Assembly (NCBI RefSeq): GCF_000521805.1
Contig: NZ_JAMB01000019.1
Coordinates: forward strand, 1 to 43,392
DNA length: 43,392 bases
Direction of reading: 5' to 3'
DNA from: Marinomonas ushuaiensis DSM 15871
GTDB taxonomy: Bacteria > Pseudomonadota > Gammaproteobacteria > Pseudomonadales > Marinomonadaceae
A program made the position numbers and the translations under genes. Positions 33,578-43,392 of this stretch are shown here, piece by piece (position 1 is the first letter of the stretch; every line of letters starts with the position of its first letter). The notes beneath the pieces were generated by a model, which was not told the DNA's origin, made no database searches, and was given only the letters and a program-made list of their open reading frames with translations.

Positions 33578-34339
33578 TTAGAAGAAAAGGTATTTTATTC
33601 CAAATGCTAATAATGCCGTTGCTAGAACGGGCTGCAAAATATGATTTGGAACATGGCTTGCGATGCGCGTACCAATATAAATGGTAGGAATAGAGCCAAT
33701 TAAAAGTGCTGCTAGTAGGGTGTAATCGACATTGCCCAAAAATAAATGTCCAGTGCCAGCTACCAATGTTAATGGTACGGCATGAGCTAGGTCGGTGCCC
33801 ACAATGTTCTTTGCCCTCATAATGGGGAATAAAATCATCATAATTGCGGTTCCTAAGGCGCCAGCGCCAACGGACGTTAATGTTACAAATACACCTAAAA
33901 TTAAACCTGAAAAAAATATGATTTTTGTTCCCTGGTCTTCTCTGATATTGACGTTCAAATTTTTGATTAGTTTATTTCTAAATAATATGACAATGGCCGT
34001 CACAATTAACATCACGCCTAATGTGCCAGTAAGAATTTCTTGGTAATGGTCTGGTTTGTGGAATTGAGATAAAGCCCACACTGTTACCAAAGAGGCGGGA
34101 ATGCTGCCCGCTGCCATAGCAAATACAATTTTCCAGTTAACATTGCCGCGTTTTGCATGCATAACAACGCCGGTGCTTTTTGCAATACCCGCGTACATTA
34201 AATCGGTTCCGATAGCGATGTGTGGTGGGAAGCCGAAGAGTAATAATAAAGGCGTCATAAGTGAGCCGCCGCCAACGCCTGTGATGCCAACTGCCAAACC
34301 AACTGCGGCACCAGCAACGATATACCAGATAAAATCCAT
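33578..34339 (-). CDS. TauE/SafE (TSUP) family transporter
   Basis: The 253-residue protein has about eight hydrophobic segments and the TSUP repeats: GITGVGGGSLMTPLLLLFGFPP in the first half and TSVGAGALGTAIMMILFPIM in the second. TSUP proteins move sulfite, sulfoacetate, sulfate or related anions. It is divergent from cysB, starting 109 bp away, so a role in sulfur uptake under CysB control is likely but inferred. The direction of transport is unknown. Confidence 0.9.
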   Translation of the reverse strand: MDFIWYIVAGAAVGLAVGITGVGGGSLMTPLLLLFGFPPHIAIGTDLMYAGIAKSTGVVMHAKRGNVNWKIVFAMAAGSIPASLVTVWALSQFHKPDHYQEILTGTLGVMLIVTAIVILFRNKLIKNLNVNIREDQGTKIIFFSGLILGVFVTLTSVGAGALGTAIMMILFPIMRAKNIVGTDLAHAVPLTLVAGTGHLFLGNVDYTLLAALLIGSIPTIYIGTRIASHVPNHILQPVLATALLAFGIKYLFF

Positions 34340-34405
34340 TCATAAACCATATTGAAGTTATTTAAGCTGGCAACACTAGATGTTTTTTACTATTCTATAA
34401 AGTAA

Positions 34406-35422
<1,017 letters not shown>

Positions 35423-35458
35423 GCTTTCTGTGTGCTTCTCTTCTTGTAGGCATTAAAA

Positions 35459-35495
35459 AACCCCCAGTAATTGGATAGTCCAACTATTGGGGGTT
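35459..35495 (-). terminator. Terminator between cysB and the wrbA-like gene
   Basis: A 17-bp stem (35459-35475 with 35479-35495, one G-T pair and one mismatch) with a TAG loop. On the minus strand the stem is followed by six T, so it primarily ends the wrbA-like gene. On the plus strand the tail is weak, but it may still end cysB. Confidence 0.75.
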
Positions 35496-35536
35496 ACTTC
35501 ATAAATGATCGTGGTTTTTTCAGCTTTAGAAAGGGA

Positions 35537-36139
35537 TTATTCTCTAAGCTTTACCGTTATTTCCGCAATACGTTTTCCCTGAGCTTCACAAAGTGCTTTT
35601 TCGTCATCTGTTAATGTTGTTTCGTTGGTGCTGTTGGCTAAATGGCTTGCGCCGTAGGGTGTACCGCCAGTCATAGTGTGAATGAGCTCTTTGTTTTTGT
35701 AAGGCAATCCGACCCAAATCATTCCGTGATGTAATAATGGCGTCATCATGCTGTGAATACATTGTTCTTGGCCGCCATGCATAGTGCTCGCACTGGTAAA
35801 TCCACAAGCTGGCTTATCAATCAATTGACCTGTAAGCCAGAGTGTCGATGTTTGGTCTATGAAATGCTTTAGAGGTGCTGCCATGCTACCAAAATAAGAC
35901 GGTGATCCAATGGCAAGACCTGAGCAGTTGGATAACTCTTCTAACGTGCAGTAAGGCGCACCTTCATCTGGAAGTGCGGGTTTTGCAATTTGTGTGGTGT
36001 CGGCAACGTCTGGCACTTGTCGTATTTTTACTTCAACATCACTTACTTTATTAACGCCTCTGGCAATGTGCTTTGCCATTTCAGATACAGAGCCGTGACG
36101 GCTGTAAAATAAAACTAGAACGTAAGGTAGTTCACTCAT
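35537..36139 (-). CDS. Flavodoxin-like NAD(P)H:quinone oxidoreductase (WrbA type)
   Basis: The 200-residue protein is a WrbA-type flavoprotein with the FMN loop LFYSRHGSVSEMAKHIARG, the GLAIGSPSYFGSMAAPLKHFIDQT segment and TGGTPYGASHLAN at the C-terminus. WrbA reduces quinones by two electrons. Its start overlaps the end of the arsC-like gene by 4 nt (ATGA), so both are translationally coupled. Whether it is wrbA itself or a paralogue cannot be told. Confidence 0.92.
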   Translation of the reverse strand: MSELPYVLVLFYSRHGSVSEMAKHIARGVNKVSDVEVKIRQVPDVADTTQIAKPALPDEGAPYCTLEELSNCSGLAIGSPSYFGSMAAPLKHFIDQTSTLWLTGQLIDKPACGFTSASTMHGGQEQCIHSMMTPLLHHGMIWVGLPYKNKELIHTMTGGTPYGASHLANSTNETTLTDDEKALCEAQGKRIAEITVKLRE

Positions 36140-36480
36140 TTAAATAATTCCAACACGTTTTCTGGTGGTCGACCTAATTTTGCTTTGTTGTTATGAATGA
36201 CAATAGGGCGCTCTATTAAGCTCGGGTTTTTATGCATGGCTTGAAGTCGTTCATCATCACTAGAGTCTTTGTTTAATCCAAGTTCCTTATAAAGGCTCTC
36301 TTTTGTTCTCATTAGTTCTAATGGTGACATGGCGAGTTGTTTCAGAATAGTTTGCAGTTCGTCAACGCTTGGGTTGTCTTGTAAGTACAGGCGTATATTC
36401 GGCTGAATATCATGCTCTTCTAGGAGTTGTAGTGTTTGACGAGATTTTGAGCAGCGCGGGTTGTGGTAAATAGTGGTCAT
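36136..36480 (-). CDS. ArsC-family arsenate reductase (glutaredoxin type)
   Basis: The 114-residue protein has the ArsC/Spx thioredoxin-fold motif HNPRCSKSR with the active cysteine C10, RLYLQDNP, and SLIERPIVIHNNKAKLGRPPE near the end. ArsC uses glutathione and glutaredoxin to reduce arsenate, and some family members have other roles. No arsB/acr3 or arsR gene is adjacent; it forms a coupled pair with the WrbA-type gene. The arsenate assignment is therefore by family. Confidence 0.9.
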   Translation of the reverse strand: MTTIYHNPRCSKSRQTLQLLEEHDIQPNIRLYLQDNPSVDELQTILKQLAMSPLELMRTKESLYKELGLNKDSSDDERLQAMHKNPSLIERPIVIHNNKAKLGRPPENVLELFK

Positions 36481-36620
36481 TTTGGCTTCCTATTTATTGT
36501 GTGGTTGTCCGCTTAAAAAGAGAGTGGGGTGCTTCATGGGTCATTAGCGAGAGATTCAGCAAATCATGTTGATTGCTGAACCTCTGTAGCGCTTTTGTGT
36601 TGCCTATTTTTTGATGCTTT

Positions 36621-38345
36621 TTATTTCTTAGCGACAATAAAGTCGACAGCGTCTTCGATGGCTACGTCTTCATTTTCGCCTTGAGTACGGTTTTTATATT
36701 CAAGGGTGCCATTTGCTAATCCTTTGTCACCAACAACAAGGCGATGAGGGATGCCGATTAATTCGCAATCCGCAAATTTAACGCCTGGGCGCTCTTTTCG
36801 ATCATCAAGTAATACGTCTAAGCCTTTTGCTTTCAGTTCGGTATATAAACGATCACATTCGTCACGTACAGCTTCTGATTTATCGTAATTCATTGCCACA
36901 ATGACAACATCAAAAGGTGTGATATTAGCAGGCCATAAAATGCCTTTATCATCAAAGTTTTGCTCAATAGCAGCAGCTACAATTCGAGATACGCCAATGC
37001 CATAACAGCCCATGTGCATGACTTTGGCTTTACCGTTCTCATCTAGGACTGTGGCTTTTAATGCTTCCGCATATTGTTGGCCAAGCTGGAAAATATGACC
37101 TACTTCAATGCCACGCTTAATAACGATTGTGCCTTTTCCGTCTGGTGATGGGTCGCCTTCAACGACGTTACGCAAGTCAGCGGTTTCAAAATCAGGGCAG
37201 TCTCTTTCCCAGTTCAAACCCGTAAAATGGTAGTCGTCTTTGTTTGCACCTGCACAGAAATCAGACATGATGGCAGCTGATCGATCGGCAATCACTTGAA
37301 TGCCTTTTTCTTTTAAGTCTTTAGGGCCAATTGAGCCGGGAGCGCAGCCAATTTTATTAATGATGTCTGCTTCATCCGCGAATTCAAAAGGAGAGACGAT
37401 ACCGTTTATTTTCTCTACTTTTAATTCGTTAATGTTGTGGTCGCCACGCAAGACAAGAGCAACAATAGTTGCTTGCTCATTGTCATCTAAGCCTTTGACT
37501 AACATCGTTTTGACAGTTTTTGTGACATCAAGTTTAAGGAACTCTGCAACTTGTTGGATTGTTTTGCAATCAGGTGTCAGAACCTCAGCCAATTCTTGTG
37601 TCGGTGCGTCTGCTTTTGATTTCAGGCATACCGCTTCAGCAAGTTCTACGTTGGCAGCGAAATCAGAAGTATCACTAAAAGCGATATCATCCTCGCCAGA
37701 TTCGGCTAGCACATGGAATTCATGAGAGTACGCGCCACCAATACTACCTGTATCCGCAAGTACTGGGCGGTAATCTAAGCCAATTCGATCAAATACATTG
37801 CAATACGCTTGATGCATAATGTCGTAGGTTTCTTGTAGTGATTCCTCGCCTACGTGAAATGAATAAGCGTCTTTCATACAGAATTCGCGTGCGCGCATTA
37901 CGCCAAAGCGTGGTCGAACTTCATCACGAAATTTTGTCTGAATTTGAAAGAAATTCATTGGTAGTTGTTTGTAGCTAGTGAGTTCATTTCGCGCAAGGTC
38001 TGTGATGACTTCTTCGTGTGTTGGCCCAAGGCAATAATCACGACCATGGCGATCTTGTAGGCGAAGTAGTTCAGCACCGTATTTCTGCCAGCGGCCAGTT
38101 TCTTGCCATAGTTCTGCCGGTTGTACGCCTGGCATAATCACTTCAAGAGAGCCTGCTCTTTCCATTTCTTCACGGACAATGTTTTCGACTTTGCGAAGTA
38201 CTTTTAGTCCAGTCGGCAACCAAGTGTATAGGCCTTTAGATAGTTGTCGGATCATACCGGCACGAACCATTAATTGATGGCTTGCAACCACGGCATCTGT
38301 TGGTGCATCACGTAGGGTAGAAAATAAATAATTGCTTGCGCGCAT
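36621..38345 (-). CDS. proS: Prolyl-tRNA synthetase
   Basis: The 574-residue class II enzyme attaches proline to tRNA-Pro. Motif 1 is in [19 protein letters not shown], motif 2 in [27 protein letters not shown] and motif 3 in [13 protein letters not shown]. Residues about 220-400 are the INS editing domain that removes mischarged alanine, as in the bacterial-type ProRS. The anticodon-binding domain is at about 470-574. Length and organisation match E. coli (572). Confidence 0.97.
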   Translation of the reverse strand: MRASNYLFSTLRDAPTDAVVASHQLMVRAGMIRQLSKGLYTWLPTGLKVLRKVENIVREEMERAGSLEVIMPGVQPAELWQETGRWQKYGAELLRLQDRHGRDYCLGPTHEEVITDLARNELTSYKQLPMNFFQIQTKFRDEVRPRFGVMRAREFCMKDAYSFHVGEESLQETYDIMHQAYCNVFDRIGLDYRPVLADTGSIGGAYSHEFHVLAESGEDDIAFSDTSDFAANVELAEAVCLKSKADAPTQELAEVLTPDCKTIQQVAEFLKLDVTKTVKTMLVKGLDDNEQATIVALVLRGDHNINELKVEKINGIVSPFEFADEADIINKIGCAPGSIGPKDLKEKGIQVIADRSAAIMSDFCAGANKDDYHFTGLNWERDCPDFETADLRNVVEGDPSPDGKGTIVIKRGIEVGHIFQLGQQYAEALKATVLDENGKAKVMHMGCYGIGVSRIVAAAIEQNFDDKGILWPANITPFDVVIVAMNYDKSEAVRDECDRLYTELKAKGLDVLLDDRKERPGVKFADCELIGIPHRLVVGDKGLANGTLEYKNRTQGENEDVAIEDAVDFIVAKK

Positions 38346-38405
38346 GATAATTCTGTCTATTTTAAAGTTAAGGTTTTTAAGGTTAAATTGCTTAAAGTTA
38401 AGTTG

Positions 38406-39275
38406 TTAACCAGCAAATTTTGGTTCGTATTGGCCTTTTGTATTAACTGTAATGGCAAAAATCCCACCGGCTTGGGGGAATTCTTTCAGTTCTTCTTCGG
38501 TTTGTGCTGAGCGACATGTCGTTATGAACAATGTGCTCATATCGGGTCCGCCGAATGCTACCATTGTTGGATAGGTTGCCGGTACAGGATACTCTTCTAG
38601 AATGTCTCCTGCAGGACTTATTTTCACAACGCGCTGGCCTTGATACAGTGCAGACCAATAGTTTCCTTCCATATCGACAGCAGCACCATCTGGACGACCA
38701 TTGCCACGTGGGAACTCAATGAAAATACGCTTGTTAGATGCGGTTCCACTTTCAAGGTCATAATCAAACTGATAAACCACGTGATTTGGTGTATCCGAGT
38801 AGTACATGATTTTGTTGTCTGGGGAAAAGGCCAAACCATTTGAAGTCCAAGCGGCTTGGTCGATGAGCTTTTCTTGGCCTTGGCTAAATTGATGTAACGC
38901 ACCTTTAAATGCATCTTTCGGTGAATACATTGTTCCAGCAAGGAAGCGACCTTTTGCATCGCAGCGACCATCATTGAAACGAGTTGTTTTTTTGTCGTAG
39001 GTTGCTAGCCAGTAAACTTGTAATGGTGCATGTAAATCCGCAAAGGTGTATACGCCAGTTCGAAAAGCAGCAATGAAGCCGCCTTTTTCATTTAGTGAAA
39101 AACAACCTATCTCTTCATCAAAAATGCGTGTTTCTAATGTTTTTAACTGGGTATTGTAAGCGTGTAATTTAAACGCATCAATATCGACAAAATATAGGGT
39201 TTGGGTGTGTTCGTCCCAGCGAGGGCATTCTGCTAATTTTGCTTGTGCATCCAAGACACATTGCATTGTTGTCAT
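38406..39275 (-). CDS. SMP-30/gluconolactonase-like lactonase
   Basis: The 289-residue protein is a six-bladed beta-propeller of the SMP-30/GNL/LRE family. Landmarks: AECPRWDEHTQTLYFVDI, RFNDGRCDAKGRFLAGTM, SNGLAFSPDNKIMYYSDT and NGRPDGAAVDMEGNYW, with E17 and the N/D residues forming the divalent-metal site. The family hydrolyses sugar lactones. No sugar-use genes are adjacent, so the substrate is unknown. It lies 60 bp upstream of proS on the same strand. Confidence 0.92.
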   Translation of the reverse strand: MTTMQCVLDAQAKLAECPRWDEHTQTLYFVDIDAFKLHAYNTQLKTLETRIFDEEIGCFSLNEKGGFIAAFRTGVYTFADLHAPLQVYWLATYDKKTTRFNDGRCDAKGRFLAGTMYSPKDAFKGALHQFSQGQEKLIDQAAWTSNGLAFSPDNKIMYYSDTPNHVVYQFDYDLESGTASNKRIFIEFPRGNGRPDGAAVDMEGNYWSALYQGQRVVKISPAGDILEEYPVPATYPTMVAFGGPDMSTLFITTCRSAQTEEELKEFPQAGGIFAITVNTKGQYEPKFAG

Positions 39276-39362
39276 GTGAGCTCCAAGTCTCTGAGTGATT
39301 TTAAATTTTAGGGTGCTATAGTGCTTATGAAAGCCTTTTTTGTAAAGTAGGAATCTATAAAG

Positions 39363-39806
39363 ATGTTTGAGTTAAATCCTGTATTAGAGCGTGATTCTAT
39401 TCTTGTCGGGCATTTTTTATTGTGTCAACTTCGTTTGATTAATGATGCTCAGTTCCCTTGGTTTGTGCTTGTGCCTCAGCGTAATGACATCACTGAGATT
39501 TATCAGCTGGTGGAAGGGGATCGGCAGTTGTTGATGGCAGAAAGTTGTTTGTTATCAGAAACCCTGCATGATGCTTTTTCTGCGGCAAAGTTAAATGTTG
39601 CCGCTCTCGGCAATCAAGTGCCTCAATTGCACCTTCATCATATTGTACGTTACACAACAGATTTGTGTTGGCCTGGGCCTGTTTGGGGGCAATTCCCTGC
39701 GGTTTCTTATACAAAGGAAAACTTGGCTGAAATCTTGCAAAAGGTTCAGTCATTACTGAGCGACGATTTGAAATTGCCTAGCAATAAGGCAGATTTATAC
39801 TATTAG
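39363..39806 (+). CDS. HIT-family protein with QxHxHH motif
   Basis: The 147-residue protein is a histidine-triad family hydrolase. The triad region reads VPQLHLHHIVRY, where a Gln replaces the first His of the HxHxH consensus, a form common in gammaproteobacterial members. The FVLVPQRNDITEI and WPGPVWG elements are also typical. HIT proteins hydrolyse or transfer nucleotide phosphoester groups; the substrate is unknown. ATG 39363 is at the start of a plus-strand set leading to the DUF2786 protein. Confidence 0.87.
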   Translation: MFELNPVLERDSILVGHFLLCQLRLINDAQFPWFVLVPQRNDITEIYQLVEGDRQLLMAESCLLSETLHDAFSAAKLNVAALGNQVPQLHLHHIVRYTTDLCWPGPVWGQFPAVSYTKENLAEILQKVQSLLSDDLKLPSNKADLYY

Positions 39807-39875
39807 TAAGGCGCTCTGAAAATAGTGCTCTATATAATATGAGAGTGAATTTCAGCCAATTTGGAAGCATTTTTT

Positions 39876-41507
39876 ATGAGCATACGCAGAAGGAAGAAGG
39901 CAGTCCAAAAGCTTGTTAAATTATTTAATTTGGCAACTTCGTCTAATGCTAGCGAGTCCACTATGGCATTACGCCATGCTGAATCATTGATTAGACAATA
40001 CAGTATCTCTCAAGGAGAGCTGCCTATTTTGCAATTGTGTGATCAAGCTATGCTTTATAAAGTTAGTTGGGGTGGAAGTGCTCCTCAGCACAAAAAAGAA
40101 AGTGTAATCAAAACCTTCTCAGAAGGTTCTGTTTATCAGCGTCGCTTTAGTGAAAAGGGGGCCGGCGCTGAAAAATATGTCGACCCTGATCGAGCTTATG
40201 AGTCTGTTCGAACGATTCTTGATGATATGGATCTTGATGGATTTTACGATGCAGAGTTATCAAGCGAGGAGATAGATAAGCAGAATTTTGATCAAAATGA
40301 TGATTTGGTAGATGAGATGGTGATGGATGGTATATCGGATGATTTTGAGTTGGATTTAGAGGTGGAAGAGAAGTTGTCGGCTCAGGGTTGTGATCAAGCT
40401 CATACGTCAAGTTATACGTCATCTAATGATAATGTCATTAATGCTGCTGAAGTATTTCGCCCAGGGCATGAATTTTCAGAGGCGTTAAAGGCACAGTACG
40501 CAACTAGTGACCCTAGTTTGCCTTTTGTCGAGGATGGTTATTGGTCGAAAGTATATGAAAAACTAACTGGTTTTGATGAGGCGAAAACGCACTCAGACAT
40601 TGAATCATTAAATGTTCAGCTTTCTTTGGCGCAGGAGAGCCTAAAAGTTAAAAAACAAAAGCGTTATGAGCACGAGCAATCGGAAATTCAAGAGCGCTCG
40701 GATCGAGCTCGAATTGAGCAAAGTTTTGAAGAGGCAATAGAAAGGGCTTTTCAGGCAAGGGCAAGATCTTATGAAGCATGGGTGGGAAGTTGTACTCGTG
40801 TTCGAATGGCCTGTCTAAGAGAAGAGCAGGAGGCGGTTCAAGGGTATGAGTCAGTTCTCCAAGATCTAGAAAAGAGTCAAGAGTTATTTAAGCAGCACCT
40901 TCAGAGAAAGGAAGATTATCGTGCCGCTAAAATCATGCATGAACTACGTCAGCATTTGGCTCTGGCTACCTCGGTTGTTGGGGAGAGTGCAGTGGCATCT
41001 TATGATAGTGTTATCGATATTATGGAGAAGAATAATCTTTCGTTAAAGGATTTAGAATTTTCAGATATTAAAAATAAAAGTTTATTTATTCGTTTGTTGG
41101 AGCGTGAATCTGCTTTGATTTTGGATGTTCATGAAAGAGAGACCCATACTGAGAATATGTTAGATAAATTTTTATCGTCATCTCTTTCTAAAAATGAATC
41201 GAAGTCCTCTGAAAACCCTATACAGCATATTCAGCGTTTATTGATTGCTGCAAGTGAGGGTGGGCAATTCGAAACTCGAAAAAACCTCGAGCAAGTAATT
41301 TATTTAATGGAAATTAATGGTGTTGGTGTAAGGGATATTGGTTATGGATTTATTAAAAAATATTCAGTATTTATTCGTTTAATTAACTGGGAGGCGGAGC
41401 GTATTTCTTCACTGTCGGAGCGGGAGGAATTTACTGCTCAAATCTTGGAAGAGTATATTCAACACTCGGTTCAAAAGCCAAAATCTGATCAAAAGGTAAG
41501 TAGGTAG
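39876..41507 (+). CDS. DUF2786 protein with three DUF2786-like repeats and coiled coil
   Basis: The 543-residue protein opens with a DUF2786 domain (about 5-40: KAVQKLVKLFNLATSSNASESTMALRHAESLIRQYSI). An acidic stretch follows (about 105-165), then a charged coiled coil (about 230-345). The C-terminal third has two related copies: LRQHLALATSVVGESAVASYDSVIDIMEKNNLSLKDL and IQRLLIAASEGGQFETRKNLEQVIYLMEINGVGVRDI. Each is followed by a similar FIRL…E…ER segment. All three share a L-x-x-A-(T/S) … E … (I/L)(M/I) … L/V-x-D pattern. DUF2786 is seen in phage and bacterial proteins of unknown role. The frame extends to TTG 39861, but ATG 39876 with GGAAG upstream is more credible. No signal peptide is present. 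Confidence 0.78.
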   Translation: MSIRRRKKAVQKLVKLFNLATSSNASESTMALRHAESLIRQYSISQGELPILQLCDQAMLYKVSWGGSAPQHKKESVIKTFSEGSVYQRRFSEKGAGAEKYVDPDRAYESVRTILDDMDLDGFYDAELSSEEIDKQNFDQNDDLVDEMVMDGISDDFELDLEVEEKLSAQGCDQAHTSSYTSSNDNVINAAEVFRPGHEFSEALKAQYATSDPSLPFVEDGYWSKVYEKLTGFDEAKTHSDIESLNVQLSLAQESLKVKKQKRYEHEQSEIQERSDRARIEQSFEEAIERAFQARARSYEAWVGSCTRVRMACLREEQEAVQGYESVLQDLEKSQELFKQHLQRKEDYRAAKIMHELRQHLALATSVVGESAVASYDSVIDIMEKNNLSLKDLEFSDIKNKSLFIRLLERESALILDVHERETHTENMLDKFLSSSLSKNESKSSENPIQHIQRLLIAASEGGQFETRKNLEQVIYLMEINGVGVRDIGYGFIKKYSVFIRLINWEAERISSLSEREEFTAQILEEYIQHSVQKPKSDQKVSR

Positions 41508-41554
41508 AGTTGATTTAATCTCTTAGGTTTCTGCAAAGCTTATATCAATTTTTT

Positions 41555-41598
41555 AATATACCTCTCATTCATGTAGTTGATGAGGGGTATATTTGTCT
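41555..41598 (+). terminator. Probable terminator after the DUF2786 gene
   Basis: AATATACCTCTCAT (41555-41568) pairs with ATGAGGGGTATATT (41580-41593), one G-T pair, over an 11-nt loop, then TGTCT. The stem is AT-rich with a short U-tract, 48 nt after the DUF2786 stop. Confidence 0.65.
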
Positions 41599-41685
41599 AA
41601 AATTCGCCTTAATGCTTTCTTTGCGTGTCTGCATCTTTTACCATTTCATCTTCGATTCAATCGTAATACTCAGCAGGAGAGAAGC

Positions 41686-43203
41686 ATGAGCATTATTAAA
41701 GAAGATGATTTAATTGATAGCGTTGCAGACGCGCTACAATTTATCTCTTATTACCATCCTCTGGATTTTGTTAACGCCGTACATGAAGCGTATGAGCGAG
41801 AAGAAAGCCAGGCGGCCAAAGATGCTATGGCGCAAATTTTAATTAACTCTAGAATGTGTGCAGAAGGTAAACGTCCTATTTGTCAGGATACGGGCATAGT
41901 CACAGTATTTGTTAAAATTGGTATGAATGTTCAGTGGGAAGGCACTAAGAGTGTGACTGACATGATTAACGAAGGTGTTCGACGTGCTTATCTTCATCCG
42001 GATAATGTGTTGCGTGCATCTATTCTTGCGGATCCTGCTGGCGCTCGCAAAAACACCAAAGACAACACTCCAGCTGTTATTCATATGGAAGTTGTTCCTG
42101 GTGATACAGTTGAGATTCATGTTGCTGCTAAAGGCGGTGGTTCAGAGAATAAATCTAAGCTTGCTATGCTGAATCCTTCAGATGATATTGTTGAATGGGT
42201 TAAGAAGACGGTTCCTACAATGGGTGCGGGCTGGTGCCCACCAGGTATGTTAGGTATAGGTATTGGCGGTACTGCTGAAAAAGCCATGGTTATGGCGAAA
42301 GAATCACTAATGGAGCCTATTGATATCCATGACCTAAAAGCGCGTGGAGCAAAGACTCGTGTTGAAGAGCTTCGTTTGGCTATTTTTGATGAGGTGAATA
42401 AGCTTGGTATTGGTGCTCAAGGTTTAGGTGGATTGACGACGGTACTTGATGTCAAAATTATGGACTACCCAACGCATGCAGCGTCGCTTCCTGTGGCTAT
42501 GATTCCTAACTGTGCTGCAACGCGTCATGCTCATTTCGTATTAGATGGTTCTGGTCCTGCTGATTTGGTTCCACCTTCACTTGATGATTGGCCTAAAATT
42601 ACTTGGGAGGTGGGAGAGAGTGTTCGTCGTGTCAATTTAAACGAAATCACACCTGAGCAAGTAAAAGAATGGCAGCCAGGCGAAACGGTTCTGTTGAACG
42701 GTAAAATGTTAACAGGTCGTGACGCTGCTCATAAGAAAATGGTTGAGATGTTGGCGAATGGTGAAGAGCTTCCAGTTGACCTAAAGGGTCGCTTTATCTA
42801 TTACGTTGGTCCTGTGGACCCTGTAAGAGACGAAGCTGTTGGACCCGCTGGTCCAACCACAGCAACGCGTATGGATAAATTTACTCGTACCATTCTTGAT
42901 AAGACGGGTTTGCTTGGCATGATAGGTAAATCTGAACGCGGCCCTGTTGCCATTGAGGCGATCAAAGAATTTGGTGCTGTGTATCTTATGGCTGTTGGTG
43001 GTGCTGCTTATTTAGTCTCTAAAGCGATAAAGAAGGCTGATGTTGTCGCATTTCCAGAGTTAGGGATGGAGGCTATTTATGAGTTTGATGTTGTTGATAT
43101 GCCAGTGACGGTTGCGGTCGATTCTGCAGGTACTTCTGTACATATTACAGGTCCGGCTGAATGGAAAGCTCGTATTGAAACGCAGGCTTTAGAAATCAAA
43201 TAA
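41686..43203 (+). CDS. Fumarate hydratase class I
   Basis: The 505-residue enzyme interconverts fumarate and malate in the citric acid cycle using a [4Fe-4S] cluster. Alpha and beta parts are fused in one chain. The three cluster cysteines are probably C66 (PICQDTGIV), C184 (GAGWCPPG) and C276 (IPNCAATRH); their spacing (118 and 92) is close to that of characterised class I fumarases. The C-terminal beta-part has LNGKMLTGRDAAHKKM, GPTTATRMD and AGTSVHITGPAEWK. The frame opens at 41593, but AGGAG at 41675-41679 fits ATG 41686. Related tartrate dehydratases cannot be excluded, but fumarase is the best call. I leave the symbol open because fumA and fumB naming differs among species. Confidence 0.95.
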   Translation: MSIIKEDDLIDSVADALQFISYYHPLDFVNAVHEAYEREESQAAKDAMAQILINSRMCAEGKRPICQDTGIVTVFVKIGMNVQWEGTKSVTDMINEGVRRAYLHPDNVLRASILADPAGARKNTKDNTPAVIHMEVVPGDTVEIHVAAKGGGSENKSKLAMLNPSDDIVEWVKKTVPTMGAGWCPPGMLGIGIGGTAEKAMVMAKESLMEPIDIHDLKARGAKTRVEELRLAIFDEVNKLGIGAQGLGGLTTVLDVKIMDYPTHAASLPVAMIPNCAATRHAHFVLDGSGPADLVPPSLDDWPKITWEVGESVRRVNLNEITPEQVKEWQPGETVLLNGKMLTGRDAAHKKMVEMLANGEELPVDLKGRFIYYVGPVDPVRDEAVGPAGPTTATRMDKFTRTILDKTGLLGMIGKSERGPVAIEAIKEFGAVYLMAVGGAAYLVSKAIKKADVVAFPELGMEAIYEFDVVDMPVTVAVDSAGTSVHITGPAEWKARIETQALEIK

Positions 43204-43235
43204 ATTGATTTTTTAGTAAAGCAGATTAGATTGTT

Positions 43236-43268
43236 AAAAAGGCTTCAATGAGAATTGAGGCCTTTTTT
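43236..43268 (+). terminator. Rho-independent terminator of the fumarase gene
   Basis: AAAAAGGCTTCAAT (43236-43249) pairs with ATTGAGGCCTTTTT (43254-43267) over a GAGA tetraloop, with one G-T pair and a T-tail. It lies 33 nt after the fumarase stop. Confidence 0.92.
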
Positions 43269-43289
43269 ATGTTTTTGGCACTGATAGTG

Positions 43290-43317
43290 TTGCATCATGT
43301 ATTTTAATCTGTATTAT
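43290..43317 (+). promoter_or_regulatory. Candidate rRNA operon promoter
   Basis: TTGCAT (43290-43295) and TATTAT (43312-43317) are separated by 16 bp. This is the last promoter-like element before the boxA leader. The start would be about 43325. The -35 is weak (3 of 6 matches), as is common where Fis and UP elements help. Confidence 0.55.
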
Positions 43318-43346
43318 ACGCAGCTCGTTCAGGCAAATGGCTTGGA

Positions 43347-43392
43347 TGCGCTCTTTAAGAATTTAAACAGATAATTTGTGTGGGCGCTCGCT
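43347..43392 (+). promoter_or_regulatory. rRNA leader with boxA antitermination element
   Basis: GCTCTTTAAGA (43350-43360), followed by AATTTAAACAGATAATTTGT and GTGGGCGCTCGCT, matches the 5' leader of gammaproteobacterial rrn operons (E. coli TGCTCTTTAACAATTTATCAGACAATCTGTGTGGGCACTCG). The boxA binds NusB-NusE and prevents early termination. A 16S rRNA gene should begin shortly after the right edge of the window. No rRNA itself is in view. Confidence 0.88.

Overview
This window looks like the chromosome of a marine gammaproteobacterium, most likely Marinomonas or a close Oceanospirillales relative. That is inferred from the protein types (MetH next to a B12 adenosyltransferase, CysDN with CysB, class I fumarase, YbiT, group III ornithine/lysine decarboxylase) and from a typical gammaproteobacterial rRNA leader at the right edge. 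No database search was run.

Left part (1-9.3 kb), accessory and AT-rich. A broken IS3-family element (31-803) sits beside a solo receiver protein and a stretch of decayed coding sequence (about 1295-1989). Then comes a complete signalling cassette. It contains an EAL phosphodiesterase, a stand-alone Hpt protein (LuxU-like), a sigma-54-dependent response regulator (LuxO-like), a PhnD-type periplasmic binding protein and a hybrid histidine kinase with its own receiver and Hpt domains. Two sigma-54 (-24/-12) promoters can be read, one before the EAL gene (2201-2217) and one before the binding protein (5209-5225). About 95-140 bp upstream of each are sites matching the Vibrio LuxO operator TTGCA-WWW-TGCAA. 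One match is exact (2095-2107); the other two lie at the ends of a 55-bp near-perfect palindrome (5067-5121). This suggests a LuxPQ/LuxU/LuxO-like phosphorelay that controls its own genes and c-di-GMP turnover, and it is the most interesting system here.

Middle (9.3-24.8 kb), mostly housekeeping: a VF530-type protein, metH-cobO, a RidA protein, a cyclic-nucleotide-binding-domain protein without DNA-binding domain, ybiT, a MOSC protein, the decarboxylase, a split YeeE/YedE sulfur transporter, an unknown gene coupled to a TerB-like gene, sodB, a membrane-anchored coiled-coil protein, and a divergent SDR/HxlR pair.

Right part (24.8-43.4 kb): a remnant of a mobile-element protein, then a reactive-aldehyde set (curA-type reductase, yqhD, DJ-1/PfpI) divergent from a LysR regulator. 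Sulfur assimilation follows (cysD, a cysN whose C-terminus is a degenerate APS-kinase-like domain, and cysB divergent from a TauE/SafE transporter, with a DAHP synthase between). Then wrbA-like/arsC-like, proS, an SMP-30 lactonase, a HIT protein, a DUF2786 protein that seems to carry three copies of its domain, and class I fumarase. The last ~100 bp hold a probable rRNA promoter and boxA leader, so a ribosomal operon probably begins just outside the window.

Many genes end in clear stem-loop terminators, several placed between convergent genes. No tRNA gene or CRISPR array was seen.
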